This document shows positions 24,721 through 35,286 of a stretch of 49,400 nt of DNA, piece after piece; the stretch's first letter is position 1, and each line of letters starts with the position of its first letter. The translations under genes and the position numbers were made by a program. This DNA comes from Helochares maculicollis (Eukaryota; Arthropoda; Insecta; Coleoptera; Hydrophilidae): NCBI GenBank assembly GCA_033557835.1, contig JAWQRO010000199.1, positions 1 to 49,400 of the forward strand, given 5' to 3'. Below the pieces are notes generated by a model. The model saw nothing but the letters and a program-made list of their open reading frames with translations, ran no database searches and had not been told where the DNA came from.

Positions 24721-24865
24721 ATCCCACATGTTGAGAACGCCAATGTGACCACGACCTGATATTTTCTACGTATAAAAGTTGGCTAATTTGTGACTCCTGG
24801 CATAATTGAAATGATGCTGGTAGACAATACTGGGTTAAAGAATATTATGCAGACACAACGGCACA

Positions 24866-25372
24866 GTTATTGCTACAAAAATAACGACTTCACAATCAAA
24901 CACGTCATTAAAACCTTCAAAATGTCGAAATTAAATTTTTTCATGAACGCAAAACCGTCTTTATCAAAGAGAAACAGAAAACTATTGAAGTAAAATTTTA
25001 TAGCTCCGCGTTTTTCCAATCATTTAAAACAGAACGTAACCTCAGAAAATGATCGCTTTGTATTACTATCTTCCGCCGCAAGAAAGACGGTTACATCATA
25101 CATCGCAAACCAAAATCACCTTTATCTCTATAAAAATACCGTCAACACAATCAAAACAAGTCGTTGGATCCGTCAAAATCACGTAACTAATTGTTTAGTG
25201 AACGCAAAGGCTTATGAAATAGAAACAGACAAAAGACCATAAACAATCAGTCAAATTTTATTGAGGCGCGTTGCAAAAGACAGCGATTAACCTTGCGAAA
25301 ATTTCACTTTATGTTACCATCTTCCGGTGCAAGAAAGTTGATTATATCATGCATCGCAAACTCATTCATATT
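24866..25372. repeat. Two tandem copies of a ~253-bp unit
   Basis: Unit 1 (about 24866-25120) and unit 2 (about 25121-25372) align along their length. Anchors are CACAATCAAA at 24891 and 25146 (255 apart), TTCCGCCGCA at 25071 against TTCCGGTGCA at 25322 (251 apart), and CATCGCAAAC ending both. The block around the second anchor is about 80% identical over 57 bp by eye. There are no long open frames. Unit 2 is also the left end of the longer dispersed repeat. Confidence 0.8.
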
Positions 25373-26340
25373 TGCAAAGTGATAATTAGACGGTGAAAAA
25401 TTGCAACAATACGTCTTTGTCAATAACAAATTGCATTTATTTTACCTTTTTAGTTTTAAATCTAAAGCGACTTAAATTCAACGCACAAGAATAAATTTGT
25501 GTCTCGGCTTAGCAGATATCGACAGAAAGGACAAATGATCTTCGAGGAGCCGGGAACGTAAATAGCTTCAAATAAACTATAATAATTATATGAAGAATTA
25601 AAAACTTGTCAAATATCAATACATGTAAATTGTAAAATAGTTTTAAATTAAATATCATATTAGCTGTCCTTGAATCTAACATGTCGAATCAAATAAAAAC
25701 ACTAGTAAACAAGTGGAGCTTCTCTTGCCTCTGTGGTTGTAATTTATTGCACTGGTTTTTTTTGTAGGGTTAAGAGTAGTCTAGTATGCGGTTTCATTTA
25801 TATGAGTTTAGCCAATATAAAAAGTTTTTTTATTTCGTCTTCAATAGGTTCAGGTAATTTACATGTTAACAAAAGCTTCATTCTTTGAATAAATCTTGTA
25901 CCTTCCTAGGTTAGCGAACTTGCATAATCGTAAATAATGAATAAAAAATATCGAAATGACAGTATTAGTTAAAAATTGATCACACATGTGCTCCTTGTCT
26001 TTCCTCTTTGGTTGAAATCAGTTGAAATTTAATAGTCAATTTACTTTTTTCGCTTGTCTATATTTTTTTTCAACAAAGTGTATTTATTACTATTTCGTTG
26101 GCTCTAGTCCAGCTGCATTAAGCATAGACAAGAAGGAACTTCTTTGAAATAGCAATAAAACTTGTCTGTCTTCGACCAACGACATGATAGGGAATTCCGC
26201 CAGTGGCTCTTAACATGTATATGCAATTTTTATCTCGGTTACTAATTATGCCCCAAAATGCAAACAAAAGCCTATCGCTTATTAATGCTTATATTTACCA
26301 CTCCTTTAAGTTTTGAAACTTAATTCTGAAACAGGCTGTA
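25146..26340 (+). repeat. Dispersed repeat, copy 1 (second copy at 42401-43320)
   Basis: Colinear, same-orientation similarity to 42401-43320. Matching anchors, in order, are CACAATCAAAACA (25146 / 42401), AAGCGACTTAA (25465) against AGGCGACTTAA (42549), and TTTACATG then CATTCTTTGAATAA (25858 / 42914). They continue with GCAATAAAA then GTCTGTNTT (26152 / 43176) and TTNTGAAAC...GGCTGTA against TTTGGAAAC...AGCTGTA (ending 26340 / 43320). The coordinate offset stays within 17,020-17,255. Both copies are stop-rich on all frames I read, and no TIR, LTR or poly(A) tail was recognised. It could be an old non-autonomous transposon, an untranslated part of a LINE, or a segmental duplication. This copy is preceded by an extra tandem unit. 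Confidence 0.8.
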
Positions 26341-28010
26341 TAAATTTTTACGAAAACACAACTTCATAATATTTGACTCAACAAAGTTCTGAATTGCCGG
26401 CGAAAAATGCAGATATATTGACTCTAGAATCCCACCCAATGTGTCGTATCATGGGATACCTCAGAAATAATTAAACCCATCTTCTTTAAAAGTATACTAT
26501 ACGCACAATTAAGAATCACAATTGACATATTTCGCATAATACTATTTAAATAATTTACTAAATTTCCTCTACTAGATTTTGCATGTGGACCAATAAGCTT
26601 AAAAAGTTATCCAGGGATTTAATTGCTACCTTTATTTATCTTCCATATTAAAAAATGAAGCCTAATGATAACCAGTATATTAGAATACTATATTTTTTCT
26701 CCTTCTACTTAGTAGTGCATGTTTTTCCCACAACGTCATACCTTACCGTTTTAAGATTGCGAGAAAAAACATTTTTATAAAATTAACGTATGACAATAAC
26801 TAATGCCTTACTTTCTGCACAAATTAGTTACTTATTAATACGTTTAGTTAAACTATCTTCAATGGTATACAGCTAAAATAGATTTTTATTTTTCAAGTCC
26901 TTTAAAACCTAAACATATAGGTTTTGAACGAATTGAACTAATATTATGTAACAGGGTCATAATTTTAAAGGATGATAAAACTTTATTTTTCAAAACAAGC
27001 TTATACTGCAAAATTAAATCATGCTTCAAATTATGTTGATATAAGCAAACGAAATCTCTGAAATATTCGACAATATAAGATTTGTGAACAGTAGGTCTAA
27101 AGTTAGGTGTATAACAGACTTAAATTTTAGGCTCGTAATGTTGGTGACGATTGCAACATTTTTCGACAACTCAACTGTCTGAATCAAGAAGATTCCATCT
27201 AGCGCGAAAAAACTCAAAAAGCATTTATTTGCAAAAGCTGCTTTTATTTTTTGCGTTTATGAAAAAACATGTGGTACCAGTTAAATATCAATCGTTAAGT
27301 AGTTCTTTTAATGTATTTACTCATTTATTTCAAGTTTATCTACATAAACGATATTTTTAATAGTTAACGCAACATATTCTCTTGTGAACTTCCCCAATTT
27401 TAATGAAATTTCTTGCAAGCTGAAACGTATATGGTAAATATTGTCAAGTAGAATTTTTAAGAAATGTTCATTTTGTTAACTATTACGATAAAAATTTGCT
27501 GATGTTGGAAAACCCCAAGGAGCTATTTAAGTGTTAACTGAGAAATATTGGTTGCAATAGACAACAGTAATATAAAATCATTTTTCACAAAATATTAAAG
27601 AGAAACCCGCTAACTCATAAGTACTACTTATGTAAAGTGTCTATAGTTTTTCCTTATTATATTAAATTAAAAGGTCTCCTTGCAATATAGGACAAAAACT
27701 ATCTCTCAAGCTCAAACAGTCTCGTATACTTTTATAGCCCAAAAAATAGTTACCAAACTTCACTTTATTCTTGTTTCTTCTGCATTATAAGTACAGCTGT
27801 GAAAATTTAAGAATGAAGATAATTCATTTCAACAGGAATGTACTGAATGAATTTATACATTGTCTGATTTAACTATAAGCATTTATTTGTAAAGTCTCAA
27901 CTATCTTCATGGATGTCCTAATGAGGACTAAATATATCTGCTTATATACTTATATATGAAAAAAGATTTATGTTTGACAAGATGAGCAAACACATATTTA
28001 CTTTTTAATT
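26341..28010. other. AT-rich desert, nothing identified
   Basis: AT-rich DNA with short overlapping frames on both strands around 27026-27360 that look random. Similarity to the second dispersed-repeat copy stops at 26340. Confidence 0.5.
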
Positions 28011-28640
28011 ATTTGCAATCGTGAAAAAACTTTTCCAATTTGCTCCGCTGTAGGATTTCTAAAGCTGTTGAACGTTTCAAGAGTCCAATAAAAACGAGTA
28101 AGCGGACTAACGAACGATGAATAACGCAAAGCTATTTTATACCTAATTTATTTTTGATCGTTGACACTTTTGCCCGTCAACAAACCCAAAGGATTTAAAG
28201 AGCCTCCTTTCTGAAGCTAATTAAAAATTATTTCAATACCGCATCCAATTTACAAAATGATAATTGGCTTTACGTCAAGTCGGATTTCTTACCAGGCCGA
28301 AATGGATTCGGACACGGGCAGGATCCGGACTTGAGACATATGAATGTAACGTCCATAAAAGCAGGTATAGGTTACGTGGATTAAATACCAATCAGCCAGC
28401 CATCCATCCGCATCTTGGGATTCAGCCTCGGACTCGCCATCAGTCCCAAGCTCACTATAAACTTTAGCTTCATCCTCAGCATCAACCAGCCAGCATCTAA
28501 TAAACAGCAAGAGCGCTAACGACCTGTCTGTCAGATAGGAATATGATAGAAAGAGTAAATGTGACAGCCAACCATTGTCTCTCACCTACACCAAGTTTTT
28601 TCTTCGCCGGGCCTTTTTAATGACCTCTAATCAGATATAG
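28011..28640. other. Moderate-GC island (candidate conserved noncoding DNA)
   Basis: GC-richer block with overlapping open frames on opposite strands (67 codons + at 28264-28467, 98 codons - at 28289-28585). Neither is recognisable, and mutual overlap makes at least one spurious. Assigned on composition only. Confidence 0.4.
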
Positions 28641-29611
28641 CCCTAAGCCACCATCTGTTTTTAGAGCCGTTTTTACTATCTTGTCGTGATATATTGTAAT
28701 TAACAGCTAGGAAATTATGTTTGTTGGAATAAAACAAATTTTTATGGCCGTTATTACATAATGGATATTATTACGTTAGGTTAAAAAAACACCGAAATAG
28801 GCCTGCAGGGCTCCAACAAGATTTTACATGGAAAATTAGTTGCAAGCAAGTTCACGAGAACAGATTTTGCGGTTTGAACTGAGAAAAATATACAAAAACA
28901 TTCGTTGTAACAAATTAACTGGTTTGCCCTTTTGCAATTACGTTATTAGCCGGATTTTAATTTTTTCATAGAAGTTAATTGTTGTTCTTTGTCAATCTAT
29001 GTTAAATATTTTGAGTGTCTATATTTAAAATGCGATAAACTCCTTTACATCGTGGCAAAATATGTTGGCAAACTTAGAATGTCCTATAAAAGTATAGCTT
29101 AGAATTGCAAATTTCTACAAATCGTTACTCTTATTTGCAACAACATTTCTAACGACACAATCAAGCTAAAGAGCACTTCGGCAGAAACGATGTAAATGGA
29201 ACGATTTTTCGAGGTAGTGCAAACAAAGGCACCTATTTTTGTCTACTAATTTTATGCTTTGCTTAATTGCCTGTTCAATAATATTGTCACACTCATTCGT
29301 CCAAAGCAGCAAGAAGACGAATGTTTCTGTCATTTCGTTGAAGGGGCGAGGGCGTAGTTTTCCAATATAAGGACACACAAAGGAACACATGTATTTTTTC
29401 AAGTTCTTTCCTTATAAAAATGAGTGACTTCCCCGATGGGTCGAGTTGACACGCGACTCTTATTCATCGAGTGAAACGAACGCCAAAATTCTTCAGCCTG
29501 TTCCACCTTATTTACCCAGTTGGTACTGTCAGTCTCAATTTAGACCGACCCGTGTTGCTTTCAAACATGCATATCACATGTTTTTATATGCTCTTGCACA
29601 TTATAGTTACA
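28641..29611. other. AT-rich stretch, nothing identified
   Basis: Includes a 78-codon minus-strand frame (29166-29402) with no recognisable domain. No RNA gene or transposon end seen. Confidence 0.5.
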
Positions 29612-29706
29612 CGTCTTTTTGTTCCGTTTACTTGATTTTGTTCCATCTACTTTGTTTTGTACTATCTAGTTTGTTTTGTTCCATCGACATCATTTTGTGT
29701 CATTTG
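29612..29706. repeat. Minisatellite, five imperfect 19-bp units
   Basis: Consecutive units begin at 29612, 29631, 29650, 29669 and 29688. Each carries a core close to TTTTGTTCCATCTA. The outer units are more diverged, as usual in decaying tandem arrays. The array lies inside a 107-codon open frame (29446-29769, +). A 19-bp period is not a multiple of three, so the array does not encode a repeated peptide and argues against that frame being a gene. Confidence 0.85.
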
Positions 29707-30880
29707 GTGCTCATGCTCCTCCTCATTTATTTTTCTTATTTGTATATACACAAGTTTATGACTCACTAACATACATTTAGATGATATACAAAGCGTTGAC
29801 GCTTCTTACGTTCATACTTGCAGAGTCGAGTATTTTTAGTAGAACAGAGCGGGGTGGTGAGATGGATGCTTGCAGGGTAATGAATTGAAATTAATGAGAA
29901 CCAAACGGAATATTTTGTTTTTTCAGGGTTCCTCCATCTTGCTCTGTTCATGATAACGTTTGAACATGATGTTTCAGCTAAATAGGTTTCGAATTTCAAA
30001 CAGATACATTAATCTTTGTTGTTTTCTTGAGCGGGGCGCGTCTATAGGCTGTGCACTTAAGAAATTTTAATAAACATCAGAAGCCTTGTTTTTGAACGAT
30101 TAAATTTGCTTTTCTCTGCATTTCACTTGTATACATATTTTGTGTACTTACTTTGGCTTATTTTGATAGTATTATTAGCGTGTTGTATGCAAAAATTAAT
30201 ATAAATTCATGAAAATGTCAGCAGAATTTTTATTGCAAGAAACTTCTCAAGCAACTACTTTAAAATCAGTCGCAAATGTTGCAAGAAACATATCTAGAGG
30301 ATTGTTTTTGTAGATATAGTGCAACAAAGTTTACATGCGCAGCGTGAAGTATTCTTACTTCTTTGGTGGCATAACAGCTATTTTGATAAGAGAGCCGATG
30401 GAAAAGTGCATCGAACGACCTACGAAGGTGATGAATCATTTTGTCCTAGAATCTTGCGGGTGGCCGGATCAATGAAAATAAATTATACTCATGGAAAATG
30501 ATGTATTCGCTCAAATAGCGTTTGATGAATCCATTTTTAAAACACTTTATTAGATAGGTTCACATAAAATTGATGGGAAGTACTGTGCCCAAACCTTAGT
30601 TGCATAGCTATCTAACTTTAAGACCATTTCAATTTTTAACGCACAGTTATTTTAAATCTCTATGCACACAGGACAGTTAATCAAATATTTTATCTCTCTC
30701 AGCCCGATGGATTACAAAGTTAAGCAGTTTAGTTGCAGTATGATACCGGTGGTATACTTTAGAGTTCACTTAAAATATCTACTACACAGATTAGGATTAG
30801 GAAGTCGTTTGTTAAATCTGAAAAATTAAACAGCAGGAATCACGTCATCATTAAAATATTCAACCATAAAAATAGTCGGC
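29707..30880. other. AT-rich stretch, nothing identified
   Basis: Contains a 77-codon minus-strand frame (29766-29999) and a 60-codon plus-strand frame (30319-30501), neither recognisable. No repeat or RNA gene seen. Confidence 0.5.
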
Positions 30881-31340
30881 CATTAAAAATGCGCCCCATT
30901 AAGATACCATCAACCCTCTAATAGTGGAAGATTTTTCTTGTCAATTTCAGAGAACTACCGCTGCAATGCAGCGCATTTGGTTCGACCACCTTCAGATAGC
31001 AGTTTTCCACGCCCTTGCGAAACTACAAGAAAATCGTCGTTAAAGACATAAAAGGGTTAGATAGCGGCCCGATGGTCCGTGACGTCGTTATTCATTGAGC
31101 GAAATGAGCATTGAAGCCGTAGACCTCGCGAATACGCTCCGCTGCCGATCGAGCGACGTAATCAACCCTCTGTAATTAAAAGAGCAGGGTGCACAGGGGA
31201 GAGAAGGGTTGCCTGAGCGGCAATTCCTACTAACGATTCATAATTTGATAACGACGTGACATTTTTAACTCATTTTCACCCTTATTAAGGGCATTTGTAA
31301 GGGTGCCCGCTTGCTCCACCCGCACTTACCACACCGCGAG
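30881..31340. other. Moderate-GC island with a possible small ORF
   Basis: CpG-rich block including the CRE-like TGACGTCG near 31080. It contains the 25-codon frame at 30966-31043 described separately. Assigned on composition; regulatory DNA is the more likely reading. Confidence 0.4.
30966..31043 (+). CDS. Speculative 25-residue small ORF or terminal exon
   Basis: ATG to TAA reads MQRIWFDHLQIAVFHALAKL plus QENRR, a helix-like, evenly mixed composition unlike the Lys/Asn/Ile-rich frames of surrounding DNA. A pyrimidine-rich tract ending in CAG at 30948-30950 precedes it like a splice acceptor, and the frame stays open back to that AG. I recognise no family. A 25-codon frame in GC-richer DNA is easily a chance event, so this is only a pointer. 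Confidence 0.12.
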   Translation: MQRIWFDHLQIAVFHALAKLQENRR

Positions 31341-32401
31341 TCACAATATTTTTATTTTGGAACTTAAATGATCAAAGAGGGTAATAAATTCAGGATGCTA
31401 AAATTATTCGTTTCTAATTTTAACAGTATAATATGAATATATCAAATGTTAATTAAATCATATTTTCCTGTGTTTAAATTGAAGCTCTCACTTTGAATAT
31501 TACAAATAAAAATTATGCATTTCGCTCTTAAAATTAGTCACTAAAAGTACAACTTTATATTTCAAAACACTTTTTATCACTAGAAATAAATCTTCTCTTG
31601 TATCTTCTGTTCTAACATCTTTTGAGGGCCTTCCTAGATTTGTTACTTTTTCAAGTTTCTTGAGTTTTCGCTCATTTTTCCTGTATCAACATTGGCGGCT
31701 CACATACTGTGCTTGTGCTTCTCTGCCTTTATCCTTTTTTTACTCTGTTTCTGAGAGCAAATGTTATTACCGATCATAGCACCTTGTTTTCATTATTATT
31801 TTCGTGCGTGATATTTCAGCTCTGGTTTCGGCTGAATAAATTATTCCTGGGCTTAGATATGGTTTGTCTGCTCGAATTTTGCATTCTGTGCTCATATATC
31901 TGTTCTTACATATTATGTCTCCCGGGTATTCTGGCTGTTTTATATGGCTATAAAGATAGCATATAAATGACTTTTACTTTATTTGCAACGTGTTAATCAG
32001 TTAAAAGCTCTATTCATACGTAACTGAAGTTCATAACTTCATAATCTTATTTTGCGTTTATCAGCCAATAGGTTACAGCATTAGTTTTTGGATATCAATA
32101 TTAACTGAGTTTTTCAGAGGATATTTTCTTATTTATTTTCTTCGTTGTGAAGTCGATTAAATAGGTGTTACAGAGTAACCACGATTTGGTATTACTATCG
32201 CTTCAGCTACCCTCTACTGAATTGGGTGCAACAAAGTTTTTAGGATTACATAAAATAAATATGTACCTTACTCGTTTATTGATAATTTTGCTTAATACTA
32301 CTGATATAATAATATTGACTTTCTTCTAGTCATCTAGTTAAAGATAAGACTAAATACCTTCTATATATTTGAAGCGACAAAGAGTGACTTTCTCTAAATA
32401 C
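31341..32401. other. AT-rich stretch, nothing identified
   Basis: An 85-codon frame (31709-31966, +) rich in Leu, Phe and Cys is present but resembles no family. It is the left flank of the mariner insertion. Confidence 0.5.
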
Positions 32402-32403
32402 TA

Positions 32404-32429
32404 GGTTAGTTGAAAAGTTCGCGAAGCGG
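32404..32429. repeat. Mariner TIR, left
   Basis: Shares its first 20 bases exactly with the reverse complement of 33640-33665, then diverges slightly. Preceded by TA. Confidence 0.9.
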
Positions 32430-32463
32430 GGATAAAAGAAAGGGCAAAACTAAAAAAATACCT

Positions 32464-33505
32464 TTAGTCTTCAGTGTATGCTCCCATAACTTCAATGCAT
32501 TTTCTCCAACGATTTTCCAATCCAGATATACTATCTCTAAAATGGTTTTCTGGAAGCTCGTTAAAATATTGGTTTACAGTCGCTATAGCTCCTTCATTTG
32601 AAGAAAAATGCTTTCCACGGGGAAATTTTTTAAATTTGGAAATAGATGGAAGTTCTAAAGGGCAAGATCGCGAGACTAAGGCGGATGTTCGATCAATTCA
32701 TACCGTGAATCGTTCAATTTGGCCATTGTTTGAACACATTTGTGTGCTAGCTCGTTATCTTGATGGAAAAGAACCTTTTCTTCTTCAAACCAGGTCTCTT
32801 TTCTTTAATTTTCATATTTAACTAATCCAATAGATATGAATAATACTCTCCTTCTATGGTTTTACCGATTTGAAGATAATCGATCAACAAAATGCCGTTT
32901 GCATCCCAGAATACACATGCCATAACCTTTTTCGATGATTTGGACCATTTTGGTTGTTTTGGGCTTGAACAACCAGGCTCAGTCCACTCTAAAGTTTGTA
33001 GTCGTAGCTTGAGATCATAGTGGTACACCCAGGTTTTATCCATAGTGAGGAAACGACGTAAAAGGTCTTTTTTATTTTTTTTTGAAAATGCTCCAAATAT
33101 TCCTTAGAAAGAAAGTCGTTTTTGATCACAATTTAAGAAATGCGGCACCCATCGTGCACAAAGCTTTCTGAGGCCTAGCCCATCTTTTAAAATATGAAGT
33201 ACTCGCTCAGTTGAAATATTCAAGGTCTCAGAAATCTCACTCAAGGTTAACTTTCTGTGATTCATTACCATATCATGAATGGTATCAATCATTTCTTCAG
33301 CGGTCACACTTTTGGGACGTCCTGAACGAGGATCGTCTTCTAGGCTTGTGCGACCACATTTAAATTCTAATGCCCACTTACAGACCATTGTTTTAAATGG
33401 AGTAGCATCCCCTAACACAATAATCATTTCACTATAAATTTCCATCGCCTTCAAACCCTTTTTCACTAAAAATTTTATTACTGCACGATATTCAATTTTC
33501 TTCAT
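32464..33505 (-). pseudogene. Irritans-like mariner transposase, frameshifted (copy 1)
   Basis: The start at 33505 gives MKKIEYRAVIKFLVKKG, typical of irritans-type mariners, and 133 codons stay open. They cover both N-terminal helix-turn-helix motifs and GRPKSV, through RKLCARWVPHFL. After a stop and frame change the first catalytic block reads MDKTWVYHYD (Asp at complement of 33038-33040), with Lys replacing the usual Glu. The next block is VMACVFWDANGILLIDYL. The second Asp is in HQDN (complement of 32757-32759). The third site, exactly 105 nt further, is AAC (complement of 32652-32654), Asn instead of Asp, with a stop directly before it. The reading ends at TAA (complement of 32464-32466), the normal C-terminus. 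Loss of the third acidic residue plus stops and frameshifts make it inactive. Confidence 0.93.
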
Positions 33506-33639
33506 GATTAAATTATGTTGACACGTCTAACATCAAAGCATTATAAAAACACACTGACAAGTCATCACGAGTTGAAATTTGCAGATGCGTTGATCTTGAA
33601 TGCAGTCGAAATTGTAGCTCTATCAACGAATTAAAGTCT

Positions 33640-33665
33640 TCGCTCCGCGAACTTTTCAACTAACC
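33640..33665. repeat. Mariner TIR, right
   Basis: Inverted partner of 32404-32429. Followed by TA. Confidence 0.9.
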
Positions 33666-33667
33666 TA

Positions 33668-34380
33668 ATAACTGAGGTTATAGCACGCCTCTTTAGTTCG
33701 TTTTGTTGCTGTACATAGTAAATATTCGGAAGTTTCTGATATTAGTCTAGCAGAATGGTTCTGTAGACCTTCTATCTAGAGTTGCAGTAGTGAGTTATAT
33801 ATTTTTTCATATTTTATCGCTTGATTTTATTCGATCCCGGTCATCCAGATCGAATTAGTTTAGATAGATTGTTGAATAAATTAATTTTCCAGTTGAAATT
33901 TTCAATACTACGGTATCCAGAATTTAAGCAAACTCGTGAGTACATTTAAATCCACTAGATTCTAGAATAGTTTACAAATTATGTATCTAATGCCCAGTCG
34001 TGGATTTCTTCAATGCTTACTATTTTATTCTTCTCCTCTAAATCAGTTTTATGTTTTGTGTAATTTGTAAAAAAAGTCATCAATCTATTGACGAAAATAT
34101 TTGCTTTACGTCTTCTACCTTTCTTGTATCATAAAGGGCATTAATCTCATCTTCTGTACATATTTAAAATCGTATCTATCGCTTTAATTGTACTATTTAC
34201 ACTACTAAACATCAGAAAATTTTTAGACTAATATGCGGATGACATATCACTACATCTTTTGCAATATTTTTAAAAAAATGATAAACGATCAACAAAAGTC
34301 ATGAGAAACTATAAAAATACCAAACATATTCAGCATTTATAAACAGAAAAGAAAAGCTTCTCACCATGTGTCTGGATGAT
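33668..34380. other. AT-rich stretch, nothing identified
   Basis: No credible coding or repeat signal. A Tyr-Ala-Asp-Asp reading near 34230 is a chance match to the reverse-transcriptase box, with no supporting context. Confidence 0.5.
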
Positions 34381-35260
34381 GAGTTGACAAATGCTATGGA
34401 CCTAGGGACTGACATATTTAAGTCGAAGTCGTATCTTGGCGTTAGGCGTTGGTTGGTCGATTGCAGGTTCGCCTGGTAGGTAAGTAGGAAGGTAGGCAGA
34501 TTGGTAAATAAAAACAAAGAGGACGGACGACGTTTGAAATTAATGGTTCTAAAGCGCAAGGGACGCGTTCTACAGGTTTCTAGGTTCATTGTGGATGCTG
34601 GTCACAGTTGTTTGTTTGCTGCATGAGGGGGCTTCATCTAGCATTTCGTTGGTTACATAAGTTCGTGCCTCATTTAGATCATGGTGAGCCCGCTGGATGA
34701 ACTGTCAAAAGGAGCACAAGGATTATATTTCATGGAATAAATTAAAATGGACGCATTTTGATGCGATCGTTGCTTGCATTCCCGTAGTTCTCGGACGGTG
34801 ATTTACCAGAGAGACGCATCAATAACGAATTAACCGAGTGAGTAAGAGAATGAGGCAATTATTGGTAAAATTGTTTATGTCCTTGATCTTTCTCAGATCT
34901 CCCAGTCGATGACCCTTATCAAAAACTAATCTGTTGATTTTTTTGCGCGTTATTATCCAGCATGACTGCAAAAAATGGGATTTAAATTAAAAACATGTTT
35001 GTAAATTGGCCACTGTCAATTTATAAATACAAAAGTGAAATAAAAGTAAAATACAAACCTGTTCGACGCGGGCTCCAATTGTAAACCAATAAATTGAATA
35101 TTGTCATCATTTGTAAAAACCTGTCGACTGGTTGGTTCTTCTCGACTCTAATTAATGTTGGTGATAATAGTTTATTGGTCTGCGTTTATCCAGCGTTTTG
35201 CTTTATGAGGTTGCAATTATTGTCTACCATTCTGGCAACACCATACCGGCTAATTATGTA
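34381..35260. other. Moderate-GC island with a GGTA-rich tract
   Basis: GC-richer block. An imperfect GGTA/AGGT tract lies at 34475-34500. A 96-codon minus-strand frame (34299-34589) overlaps it without recognisable domains. Assigned on composition only. Confidence 0.4.
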
Positions 35261-35267
35261 TGTAAAT

Positions 35268-35286
35268 TACTACTACTACTACTACT
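35268..35286. repeat. (TAC)n microsatellite
   Basis: Six perfect TAC units plus one base. They give a run of tyrosines in an 87-codon plus-strand frame (35094-35357) that is otherwise unremarkable. Confidence 0.9.

Larger units (their letters stand above)
32404..33665 (-). mobile_element. Irritans-like mariner, near full length, inactive (copy 1)
   Basis: Inverted termini begin GGTTAGTTGAAAAGTTCGCG at 32404 and, on the opposite strand, at 33665. TA flanks both ends (32402-32403 and 33666-33667). The length of about 1.26 kb is close to that of Himar1-type elements. The transposase lies on the minus strand. It is the same family as the element at 40910-42039, which is in the opposite orientation. 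Confidence 0.95.

Noticed and set aside
32474..32821. 115-codon plus-strand frame
   Set aside because: It is the antisense of mariner copy 1's transposase, so it is a shadow.
34225..34245. Tyr-Ala-Asp-Asp reading, like a reverse-transcriptase active site
   Set aside because: A four-residue match is expected about once by chance in six frames of this length, and the flanks show no other reverse-transcriptase block.
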